Below the pieces are notes generated by a model, which worked only from the letters and a program-made list of their open reading frames with translations, had not been told where the DNA came from and did no database searches. From positions 2,666,001-2,730,000 of the forward strand of contig NZ_CP087879.1 of NCBI RefSeq assembly GCF_021442325.1: a stretch of DNA of 64,000 nucleotides. Reading direction: 5' to 3'. The DNA is from Agromyces marinus (GTDB lineage: Bacteria; Actinomycetota; Actinomycetes; Actinomycetales; Microbacteriaceae). Made by a program: the position numbers and the translations under genes. Position 1 is the first letter of the stretch; each line of letters starts with the position of its first letter. Of this stretch, positions 27,178 through 35,212 are shown in pieces.

Positions 27178-29232
27178 ATGACGAGCACCACCTCGACCTC
27201 GACCCGATCCCGCGAGCCGCGCGCGTCCGAGCGCACGGTCGAACGCGTCGCGACGCCCGACCAGGCCGAGCACCTCGCGGCCCGGATCCTCGACCCGGGG
27301 CGCACGCGCCCGTTGGTCGTCGTGTCGACCCCGCACGCCTCGACGGGATCGGATGCCGAGGCATCCCCACCGCTCGACCCAGAGCGCGTGCTCGACGAGG
27401 TCGGCGACGTCGCCGACGTGGTCGTGCTCCCCACGGGCGAGCTCAGCCGCCGGGTCGACGACCTGCTGCCCGACATGCTGCAGGTGTACGGCGGCGCCGG
27501 GCGCTCGTACCCGGTGGGGCTCGCGGCAGATCCGGACTGGCGACGCTCGCCGCTGCGGTTCCCGCACAACCCGGCCAGGGCGGTCGACCTGCTCGTGTCC
27601 GACGCGATCGCGCACGCCCAGGCGGCCGGACTCTTCGAGCGGGCGCCGGCACGGGCGCGCCCGGCGTCGGGCGAGGTGCGCGGGTTCATCGCGGGCGGCT
27701 CGCGCGCGCTCGTGATGCTCGACGGCGGCGGCATGGCGACGGTCTGGTCGGAGCTGACCGCCCCGCAGACGCCGCTCGACTGGCTGATCTGCGACGGATG
27801 CCGCGTCACCGGCATCGTCGACGAGGACGCCAACCGGCTGACGCTCGACCTCGTCGGGGCGACGGATGCCACGCTCGCCGAGGCGTTCCCGCACGGATCG
27901 GTCACGCTCGCGCTCGTGACCTCCGTCTCGGCCGACGCGGCCGAGCTCGCGCTGCATCCGTCGCATCGCATCCGGGTCCTGCGAACGGATGTCTCGCCCA
28001 ACCCGCTCGACCGCGTCGACCTGCTGCTCAGCGAGGGCGAGGTCGTGCCGGTGCGCGTGGTGCACCTCTCGACGGGGGCGCTGCACCTCCGGCTCAGCGA
28101 CGTCGACGACGACGAGCCGGTCGTGGCACCGCTCGCGCTCATCGCCGGCGGGACGTCGTGGCTGCGGGAGGGGCGGCCGCTTCCGATCGCTGGGGCCGGG
28201 GCGGATGACTCGGGGCGGGCGCATGCCGCGGTGACCGAGGTCGACGGAGCGGATGGCGACGGGGCGCGGCCCGGTGTGGCGGATGCCCGTGTGGTGGACG
28301 TCGACGTGGCTGAAGGCTACGTGGCTGAGGGCCTCGTCGCGGTGTCCGGGGCGCCGGCTGCTCCGGTGGTCGACGTGCCCGCGCCCGCGCCGGCCCGACC
28401 GGTGCCCGGCCCGGGTGTCCGGTCCGTGGCGCCGGCGCCGGCGCCGGATGCGGGTCCGGCCCCTGCCCCATCCTTCGACGAGGGCGGGGACGGCGGGCGA
28501 GTGCACGCGGCATCCGCTCGTTCGGCCCTGCAGTCCACGCAGCTCGAACTCGACGCCGAACGCGCCCGCCGCATCGCCGCCGAGCGGCGCCTCGCCGAGG
28601 CGGGGCTCGCCGACTCCCAGCTCGCGCGCCGGCGCACCCAGGCCGACCTCGACCGGCAGCAGGTGCGCGAACTGCTCATCGAGAACGCCGAACTCAAGCA
28701 CCAGGTCGCCGCGCTGCGCACCGACCGCACGGAATCGGGCAAGCTGTTGCGCGACGCCCGCCGCGAGGCATCCGCTGCCGCTGCCGCGGACGGCACCGCG
28801 CGCCCGGTCGCCGACCGCCGCGCCGACTTCCCCGACGCCGAGTCGTGGGTGCGCCACGAGATCGGCTGCGCGTGGGTCGAACGCATCCCGTCGTACGAGA
28901 AGGCGGCGCTGCCGCTCGCGCCGTACCGCGTCGGGCCCGAGTTTGCGGACTCGCTCGAACGCCTCGACGCCGAGAAGTTCGCGAAGGCCATGAAGGCCGT
29001 CGTCGACGTGCTCACCGGTCGCGCCGAACGCATGGACGGCCGCGAGGTGCACCGCCTCCGCGAGTCCGACGCCGGCGGATCGCCGTACCGGGTGCGCGCC
29101 GACGGCGCCCACGCCATGCGCTGCGCGATCGAACGCAACACGCCGTCGGCGCGGCGGCTGCACTACTGGGTGCTGGAGGACGGACTCGTGGAACTGTGCC
29201 GGGTGGTGCTGCACGACGAGACGGGCGGGTAG
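27178..29232 (+). CDS. Uncharacterised coiled-coil protein
   Basis: I do not recognise this 684-residue protein. The N-terminal third has a Rossmann- or nuclease-like alternation (TRPLVVVSTP; DVVVLPTGELSRRVDDLLP; VYGGAGRSYPVGL). The middle is a beta-rich region, then a Pro/Ala/Val-rich linker (about 350-440). A charged coiled coil follows (LELDAERARRIAAERRLAEAGL to LLIENAELKHQVAALR, about 455-520). The C-terminal 150 residues contain WVRHEIGCAWVERIPSYEKA and PSARRLHYWVLEDGLVELCRVV, the latter similar in pattern to RelE/ParE-fold domains. GGAGG lies nine bases before the ATG. It is divergent from the Wadjet operon, so it may share its regulation. Confidence 0.65.
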   Translation: MTSTTSTSTRSREPRASERTVERVATPDQAEHLAARILDPGRTRPLVVVSTPHASTGSDAEASPPLDPERVLDEVGDVADVVVLPTGELSRRVDDLLPDMLQVYGGAGRSYPVGLAADPDWRRSPLRFPHNPARAVDLLVSDAIAHAQAAGLFERAPARARPASGEVRGFIAGGSRALVMLDGGGMATVWSELTAPQTPLDWLICDGCRVTGIVDEDANRLTLDLVGATDATLAEAFPHGSVTLALVTSVSADAAELALHPSHRIRVLRTDVSPNPLDRVDLLLSEGEVVPVRVVHLSTGALHLRLSDVDDDEPVVAPLALIAGGTSWLREGRPLPIAGAGADDSGRAHAAVTEVDGADGDGARPGVADARVVDVDVAEGYVAEGLVAVSGAPAAPVVDVPAPAPARPVPGPGVRSVAPAPAPDAGPAPAPSFDEGGDGGRVHAASARSALQSTQLELDAERARRIAAERRLAEAGLADSQLARRRTQADLDRQQVRELLIENAELKHQVAALRTDRTESGKLLRDARREASAAAAADGTARPVADRRADFPDAESWVRHEIGCAWVERIPSYEKAALPLAPYRVGPEFADSLERLDAEKFAKAMKAVVDVLTGRAERMDGREVHRLRESDAGGSPYRVRADGAHAMRCAIERNTPSARRLHYWVLEDGLVELCRVVLHDETGG

Positions 29233-29349
29233 CGGCGTCGCGGTCGGCGCGGCACGGCGCGCCGGCGCGACGGATCGGGCGCCCGCGGCGCGCGGGTGCC
29301 CGGCCGGGCCGTCCTGCTCCCGCGAAGCCGCGCCTGCGAGACTGGCCCG

Positions 29350-29808
29350 ATGCCGACCCGCACCCGACGCCCCGCGCGAACCCGCCGCCCCCGCCGACCC
29401 GGCCCGCTCACCGTCATCCGCTCGGTCGCGCGCTGGCTGCTCGCGGGCATGCTCGTGTTCGCCGGGCTCTCGCACCTGTTCTGGGCGCGGAAGGGGTTCC
29501 GCATCGCCGTGCCCGACTGGGTGGCGACCGAGCCGGCCGACAAGGACGCCGTCGTGATCGCGTCGGGCGCGGCCGAGATCATGCTCGGCACGGCCGCGGT
29601 GGCGCTGCCGCGCGAGCGGCGGCGCGTCGGGCTCGCGATCGCGGCGTTCTTCGTGGCGGTGTTCCCGGGCAACGTCCACCACTGGCGCACCGGCCGCTCG
29701 GTGCCGCTGATGCGCACCGATCGGGCGCGGTTCCTGCGCCTGTTCCTGCAGCCGGTGCTCGTGGCGTGGGCGCTGTGGAGCACCGCGCCGGGCGGCGCGC
29801 GGCGCTGA
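29350..29808 (+). CDS. DoxX-family membrane protein
   Basis: This protein has 152 residues. A strongly basic N-terminus (PTRTRRPARTRRPRRPG) precedes about four membrane segments: VARWLLAGMLVFAGLSHLFW, AVVIASGAAEIMLGTAAVAL, RVGLAIAAFFVAVFPGNVHHW and RLFLQPVLVAWALWS. This matches the DoxX-like proteins common in actinobacteria, which may act in redox or membrane stress. No partner gene is evident. Confidence 0.82.
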   Translation: MPTRTRRPARTRRPRRPGPLTVIRSVARWLLAGMLVFAGLSHLFWARKGFRIAVPDWVATEPADKDAVVIASGAAEIMLGTAAVALPRERRRVGLAIAAFFVAVFPGNVHHWRTGRSVPLMRTDRARFLRLFLQPVLVAWALWSTAPGGARR

Positions 29809-29944
29809 GGGTGGCCGTGGCGCGGGCGCGCCGAATTCGATCGCGACCCAGCGAACCGGATGTCGGCTGCGATGTCGATCGGGCGGGCCGGCGTTCGACG
29901 TCGTGAGTGAGGGCGACATCCGCCCGTCACGAGAGGACAGACCG

Positions 29945-30322
29945 GTGACCCAGTACTTCCTGACCATGCCGCACGACTCGACCGACGAGCCGACGATGGA
30001 GTCCATGCAGGCGATGGACCCGGCCGAGCTCGCCGCCGTGATGGCCGCGGTCGACGAGTTCAACACCGCGCTCGTCGAGTCCGGCGCGTTCCGCTTCGCC
30101 GGCGGCCTGCACCCGCCGTCGACGGCGAAGACGGTGGATGCCGCGGGCGCCGAGCCGCGCGTGCTCGACGAGCCGTTCGTCGAGGCTCCGCTCTACGTCG
30201 GCGGATTCTGGGTGATCGAGGCGCCCGACGAGACTGCCGCACTCGAGTGGGCGACGCGCGCCTCGCGCGCGCTGCGGACCCCGATCGAGGTGCGCGCGCT
30301 GCAGGAGGCGCCGGAGGTGTGA
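29945..30322 (+). CDS. YCII-related domain protein
   Basis: This protein has 125 residues with a GTG start after GAGAGGACAG. The sequence QYFLTMPHDS, then AVDEFNTALVESGAFRFAGGLHPP and VGGFWVIEAPDETAALEWA follow the ferredoxin-like YCII fold (DGC-type N-terminus, GGL, GGFWII-like strand). Such proteins are often encoded next to ECF sigma factors; none is present here. Its stop is followed by the left arm of the hairpin family and then by IS copy 1. Confidence 0.85.
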   Translation: MTQYFLTMPHDSTDEPTMESMQAMDPAELAAVMAAVDEFNTALVESGAFRFAGGLHPPSTAKTVDAAGAEPRVLDEPFVEAPLYVGGFWVIEAPDETAALEWATRASRALRTPIEVRALQEAPEV

Positions 30323-30327
30323 GTCGA

Positions 30328-30349
30328 ACGCATGAGAATCCGGCCGATG
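30328..30349. repeat. Left half of a dispersed hairpin, interrupted by IS copy 1
   Basis: ACGCATGAGAATCCGGCCGATG matches the left arm of the complete hairpins at 54869, 55316 and 62523. No matching right arm is found beyond the element. The last eight bases, GGCCGATG (30342-30349), are the duplicated target of the insertion sequence. Confidence 0.8.
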
Positions 30350-31765
30350 AGTTGAGTCCCGCATAGTGGTGTAGCGCGGTGATCGGGCTCGTCGCTACTG
30401 ACGTGAGCGCGGTCACCGTGTGATCCTTCGAGGAATCTCCTACAACCCACTCGAACGGAATCAACACGATGACCGCACCTCACATTCTCGACCCTGCCGG
30501 CGTGCTCGGTGAAGCCCTGGCCGATGCCTCACCGGATCTGATGCGGCAACTGCTGCAGACGATGATCAACGCGCTCCTGTCCGCTGACGCGGATGCCGTG
30601 GTCGGCGCTGAGTGGGGCAAACCCAGCCCCACCCGCACGACGCAGCGCAACGGGTACCGGCACCGCGACCTGGACACCCGGGTCGGCACGATCGACGTGC
30701 AGATCCCGAAGCTTCGGGCGGGCACGTACTTCCCGGAGTGGTTGCTCGAGCGGCGCAAGCGGGCCGAGTCGGCGATGATCACCGTCGTCGCGGATTGCTA
30801 CCTCGCCGGTGTGTCCACGCGCCGGATGGACAAGCTGGTCAAGACCCTCGGGATCCACTCGCTGTCCAAGTCGCAGGTGTCCAGGATGGCGGCCGAACTC
30901 GACGAGCACGTCGAGCAGTTCCGGCACCGTCCGCTCGATGAGGCGGGCCCGTTCACGTTCGTCGCCGCGGACGCGCTGACGATGAAGGTCCGCGAAGGCG
31001 GCCGGGTGATCAACGCCGTCGTGCTCGTCGCGACCGGCGTGAACGCCGACGGGCGGCGTGAGGTCCTCGGGCTCCGCGTCGCGACCAGTGAGACCGGTGC
31101 GGCGTGGAACAGCTTCTTCGCCGACCTCGTCGCGCGCGGCCTGACGGGCGTGCGACTGGTCACGTCCGACGCGCACGCCGGCCTGGTCGAAGCGATCGCG
31201 GCGAACCTGGCCGGCGCGACCTGGCAGAGGTGTCGCACCCACTACGCCGCGAACCTGATGTCCGCGACCCCGAAGAGCATGTGGCCGGCGGTCAAGGCGA
31301 TGCTGCACTCGGTCTACGACCAACCCGACGCCGATGCCGTGCACGCCCAGTTCGATCGGCTCCTGGACTACGTCGACGGCAAGCTCCCCGACGCGTTCGA
31401 GCACCTCGATGCCGCACGCGCCGACATCCTCGCCTTCACCGGGTTCCCCGAAGGGCTCTGGGCGCAGATCTGGTCAAACAATCCCAACGAGCGGCTCAAC
31501 CGTGAGATCCGCCGCCGCACCGACAGCGTCGGAATCTTCCCGAACCGCGACGCGATCATCCGCCTCGTCGGAGCCGTCCTCGCCGAGCAGACCGACGAAT
31601 GGGCCGAAGGCCGCCGCTACCTCGGCTTGGACATCCTCGCCAGAAGCCGCCTCACCCTCGTCCCCGACACCGGAAGCGAGGTGAACCCCGACACCGTCCT
31701 CGAACTCAGCGCCTAACCATCCACATCGAAGGAGACCGCGCTACACCACTACCAGGGACTTGACC
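30350..31765. mobile_element. IS256-family insertion sequence, copy 1 (complete)
   Basis: The element is 1416 bp. It is bounded by an 8-bp target duplication GGCCGATG at 30342-30349 and 31766-31773 (9 bp if the preceding C is counted). The terminal inverted repeats are imperfect over about 31 bp: the left end begins AGTTGAGTCCCGCATAGTGG, and the complement of the right end begins GGTCAAGTCCCTGGTAGTGG; both continue TGTAGCGCGGT. It holds a single full-length transposase and looks functional. Confidence 0.93.
30469..31716 (+). CDS. IS256-family (Mutator-type) transposase, copy 1
   Basis: This is a DDE transposase of 415 residues, normal for the family. The catalytic residues read as Asp168 (VAADAL), Asp234 (VTSDAHAG) and Glu341 (NPNERLNR), with the C-x(2)-H motif at CRTHYAANL (about 255-263) before the last acid. 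The N-terminal DNA-binding part contains TRTTQRNGYRHRDLDTRVGTIDVQIPKLR, a hallmark of IS256 relatives. Confidence 0.96.
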   Translation: MTAPHILDPAGVLGEALADASPDLMRQLLQTMINALLSADADAVVGAEWGKPSPTRTTQRNGYRHRDLDTRVGTIDVQIPKLRAGTYFPEWLLERRKRAESAMITVVADCYLAGVSTRRMDKLVKTLGIHSLSKSQVSRMAAELDEHVEQFRHRPLDEAGPFTFVAADALTMKVREGGRVINAVVLVATGVNADGRREVLGLRVATSETGAAWNSFFADLVARGLTGVRLVTSDAHAGLVEAIAANLAGATWQRCRTHYAANLMSATPKSMWPAVKAMLHSVYDQPDADAVHAQFDRLLDYVDGKLPDAFEHLDAARADILAFTGFPEGLWAQIWSNNPNERLNREIRRRTDSVGIFPNRDAIIRLVGAVLAEQTDEWAEGRRYLGLDILARSRLTLVPDTGSEVNPDTVLELSA

Positions 31766-31878
31766 GGCCGATGTCACCCTGTCGTCGATCATCCGCAGGA
31801 TCCCCGGGCCTTGCCATTGGACCAGCCGAAGGAGACTCTAAGCTGCATACAAACACCAATCCAGGAGCTGCGCGGAGT

Positions 31879-32292
31879 ATGCCTGTGAAGAAGCAAATCA
31901 ACGTTGTCGGTGCCGTAGTCGTTAGGGAAGACACTGTCCTGGCAGCTCAACGTAGCGCAGCGATGTCCCTCCCGGGGCTGTGGGAGTTCCCGGGCGGAAA
32001 GGTCGAAGCGGACGAGACGCCACAGGAGGCGCTCGCGCGCGAAATGGACGAAGAACTTCTCTGCACAGTGCAGATCGGTGATCACGTCGAGACCACCAGT
32101 CATGAGTACCCGTTTGGCGTCGTTACGCTTACGACCTACTATGCGACATTGATCGGCGACGAGCCTCAGTTGACCGAACACTCCGCGATTCGTTGGATTC
32201 CCATACCCGTTCTCGACAGCGTGGAGTGGGCGCCCGCGGACGTGCCTGCCGTCCAGAAGGTCATGCAGGACCACGCTGCAGGTGCCGCGTGA
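31879..32292 (+). CDS. Nudix (MutT-like) NTP pyrophosphohydrolase
   Basis: This enzyme hydrolyses a nucleoside triphosphate or related diphosphate and has 137 residues. The complete Nudix box GGKVEADETPQEALAREMDEEL (G-x5-E-x7-REUxEE) lies at about 39-60. AGGAG lies 11 bases before the ATG. The helicase gene starts inside its 3' end (11-nt overlap), so the two are translationally coupled. AT content is higher than in the chromosomal flanks. In this setting it may act on modified or signalling nucleotides for a defence function (inference). Confidence 0.9.
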   Translation: MPVKKQINVVGAVVVREDTVLAAQRSAAMSLPGLWEFPGGKVEADETPQEALAREMDEELLCTVQIGDHVETTSHEYPFGVVTLTTYYATLIGDEPQLTEHSAIRWIPIPVLDSVEWAPADVPAVQKVMQDHAAGAA

Positions 32293-35212
32293 TGGGCCGC
32301 GGTTCGTGAGCTCCGTCTCAGGGCAAGTTCGCCGTGACAACGCGTTCGGCTTTGACAGCTCGGCCCTTGACGCCGATCACCGCTACCACCCTTTGCTGGT
32401 CTCGAACCAAGGCACAAACACAATGCTGCGGTCGATCCGCGATGAGCTACGTCGCTCTAGGAGGTTCACATTCTCAGTCGCTTTCGTCACGCCCAGCGCA
32501 ATCGCGATGCTCAAGCAGGCGCTGCTTGACTTTGAGGGCGAAGGTACGATAGTTACGTCGACCTACCTCGGGTTCAATTCCCCTGCTGCGTTCAGGGAGC
32601 TGTTGAACCTCGCTCGAGTCGAGGTCTATATTCACCAAGCTGCAAACGGTGCCTTCCATGCGAAGGGGTACGTCTTCGAGCACGACGAGAGTATGACCGC
32701 GATAATCGGTAGCTCAAATCTAACTGAGACAGCGCTGCTGACGAATCATGAGTGGAACCTGCGGTTCTCCGCGCTACCGGACGGCGACATCGTCCATCAA
32801 ATTCGTGGTGCGCTGACCGCTCAACTCGCGGAGTGCACACCACTATCCCCAGGGTGGATCGATTCGTACGAGGCTTCGTACGTTTCGCCTCCTCGACACA
32901 CGCCCTTGACGCCGGAAGACGCCGACCCGATTTCTCAGGGGGCCGTCGTTCCAAATGCGATGCAAAAGGAGGCGCTCGCGGAGATCCAGCGTGTACGCGA
33001 CGCCGGCGAGCAGCGTGCAGTGGTGATCTCCGCGACCGGAACCGGAAAGACGATTCTCTCGGCGCTCGATGTGCGTTCGGTCGATCCCGCTCGGGTACTG
33101 TTCATCGCCCACCGCGAGCAGATTCTGGATCGGGCAATCGACGAGTTTCGTCGAGTACTAGATGCGCCCATAGACGACTTCGGCAAGTTCGTCGGAAGTT
33201 CCCGCGACGTCGATCGGCGCTATGTGTTCGCGACCGTCCAGTCTCTTTCACGCCCAGAAAATCTGCGCCTCATCCGCCCCGATGCATTCGACTACGTGCT
33301 CATCGATGAGGTCCATCGCGCTGGGGCCGGCACCTACCGGCGCATGATCGACTACCTGCAGCCCAAGTTTATTCTGGGAATCACAGCCACACCCGAGCGT
33401 ACAGACGACTTCAATATCTTCGAGCTCTTCGACTTTAATGTGCCGTACGAGATTCGCCTCCAAAAAGCGCTGGAGGAAGACATGCTCGCTCCGTTCCACT
33501 ACTACGGGGTGACCGATTTCCAGACGGCGGAGGGCGACATCATCGACGATACCTCTAGGTTGTCTCAGCTAGTAGCACCTGAGCGCGCGGACCACATTGT
33601 GCGCGCCGTTGCAACCTATGGACATGCCGGAGTGTCCGTCCGGGGCCTGATCTTCTGCAGCCGCAAGCACGAGGCGATCGAACTTTCGAACCTACTCAAC
33701 GACCGGCAGGTCCACGGAAGGCGTCTTCGCACCGTCGCGCTCACCGGCGACGACTCAGTCGGAACGCGGGAGTCCGCGATCGAGCAGCTCGAGCGCGGCG
33801 AGCTGGACTACATACTGACGGTCGATGTATTCAACGAAGGCATCGATATCCCCACCGTCAATCAGGTTGTGATGGTGAGACAAACACAGTCGAGCATCAT
33901 CTTCACGCAGCAGCTTGGCCGCGGGCTGCGGAAGGCCGCCGGGAAGGACCACCTAGTTGTGATCGATTTCATTGGGAACTACGCCAACAACTACTTGATC
34001 CCCATCGCATTGTTTGGCGACAACAGTCTCAACAAGGACTCGATCCGCAAGCGCTTGATCGACGCCCAGGAAGCGGGTGCAATATCCGGGCTGTCCAGCG
34101 TCAACTTCGATGCAATTTCACGCGATCGCGTTTTTGAGTCGCTCGCAAATACCCCGCTCGACAGCATGCAGAACTTGAAGCGGACTCTTGTCGAGCTGGA
34201 GAACCGGCTTGGCCACACACCGCGCCTAATGGACTTTGCCCGCTTCGACGCGGCCGATCCAACGGTTGTCGCTGCGAAGCGAGGCAGCTACTGGAGCCTC
34301 CTCGTCGCATTGAAGCGCGTCGATAGCGCTCCCACAGAGGCTGAAGACGCGGTCCTGACATTCCTGTCCGCCGAGTTGCTGAACGGCAAGCGTCCCCACG
34401 AATTGCTCTTGCTGCAGTCGCTTCTCGCTGACGAGGGTTCTGTCACACACAAAGACTACGTTCGGCTCCTCGAACGTGAACGGTGTGGTTCGGAGTCCTC
34501 CACCGTGCGTTCTGTGAGTAGGGTTCTGTCGCTGGAGTTCTTCACGGAGGCTGAGCGCCGCAAGTACGGCGGTCGACCTCTGGTCACGCTCGTCGATGGA
34601 GTGTTCAACCTCGATCCTCGCCTTCGCGAACTCATGCGCTCGAGCCAAACTTTCGCCGCCCACGTCTGGGACCTTATTGAGACCGGTTTGTACCTCGCTC
34701 GGCACCACTATCGGTGGGTCGGAACTCTCGAGGTCGGTCGACGATACTCACGAAAGGACGCCTGCCGGCTTCTCAACTGGGAGTCGAATGAACAGAGCAC
34801 GATCTATGGCTACAAGGTCGACTACACCTCAAATACGTGTCCAATCTTCATTACTTATCACAAGGCCGATGGTATCTCCGAAAGCACCAGATATGAAGAT
34901 GAGTTCATAAGCGAATCGGCGATTACCTGGTTCACTCGAAGTCGCAGGACGCTGCGAAGCAATGAGGTTCGGGCAATCGTTGAGAACCGAGTTCCTCTGC
35001 ATCTCTTCGCGAAGAAGGATGACGCCGAAGGCTCCGACTTCTACTATCTGGGCCGAGCACATTCGGCGGAAGCCCGCCAGGAGCAAATGCCAGTTGGGAA
35101 CCGTGAACAATTGGACGTTGTCATGATGAAACTGAACATGGATTCGCCGATCGAAACAAGTCTGTATGACTATCTCGTGGCTCGGTCTTCGCCCGGCGCG
35201 CCGCGTTCCTAG
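32282..35212 (+). CDS. PLD nuclease - SF2 helicase - DUF3427 fusion protein
   Basis: This protein has 976 residues from a GTG at 32282; a second GTG at 32306 is possible. The N-terminal phospholipase D-like nuclease domain has HAKGYVFEHD and IGSSNLTETAL (about 126-152; His126 and Lys128). The SF2 helicase has Walker A SATGTGKT (about 250-257), DEVH box (342-345), motif III TATPERTDD (about 368) and motif VI QQLGRGLRKA. The last 400 residues are DUF3427. Similar fusions occur in defence islands beside Nudix genes. The gene converges on the DUF2075 gene and their stop codons share CTAG. Its GC content and codon use differ clearly from the chromosome, suggesting transfer. Confidence 0.9.
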   Translation: MPRDGPRFVSSVSGQVRRDNAFGFDSSALDADHRYHPLLVSNQGTNTMLRSIRDELRRSRRFTFSVAFVTPSAIAMLKQALLDFEGEGTIVTSTYLGFNSPAAFRELLNLARVEVYIHQAANGAFHAKGYVFEHDESMTAIIGSSNLTETALLTNHEWNLRFSALPDGDIVHQIRGALTAQLAECTPLSPGWIDSYEASYVSPPRHTPLTPEDADPISQGAVVPNAMQKEALAEIQRVRDAGEQRAVVISATGTGKTILSALDVRSVDPARVLFIAHREQILDRAIDEFRRVLDAPIDDFGKFVGSSRDVDRRYVFATVQSLSRPENLRLIRPDAFDYVLIDEVHRAGAGTYRRMIDYLQPKFILGITATPERTDDFNIFELFDFNVPYEIRLQKALEEDMLAPFHYYGVTDFQTAEGDIIDDTSRLSQLVAPERADHIVRAVATYGHAGVSVRGLIFCSRKHEAIELSNLLNDRQVHGRRLRTVALTGDDSVGTRESAIEQLERGELDYILTVDVFNEGIDIPTVNQVVMVRQTQSSIIFTQQLGRGLRKAAGKDHLVVIDFIGNYANNYLIPIALFGDNSLNKDSIRKRLIDAQEAGAISGLSSVNFDAISRDRVFESLANTPLDSMQNLKRTLVELENRLGHTPRLMDFARFDAADPTVVAAKRGSYWSLLVALKRVDSAPTEAEDAVLTFLSAELLNGKRPHELLLLQSLLADEGSVTHKDYVRLLERERCGSESSTVRSVSRVLSLEFFTEAERRKYGGRPLVTLVDGVFNLDPRLRELMRSSQTFAAHVWDLIETGLYLARHHYRWVGTLEVGRRYSRKDACRLLNWESNEQSTIYGYKVDYTSNTCPIFITYHKADGISESTRYEDEFISESAITWFTRSRRTLRSNEVRAIVENRVPLHLFAKKDDAEGSDFYYLGRAHSAEARQEQMPVGNREQLDVVMMKLNMDSPIETSLYDYLVARSSPGAPRS

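Noticed and set aside
20060-29230. Very long open frames opposite the Wadjet genes and the 684-aa gene
   Set aside because: They are low-complexity Arg/Ala/Pro shadows typical of high-GC DNA and lie on top of well-supported genes.
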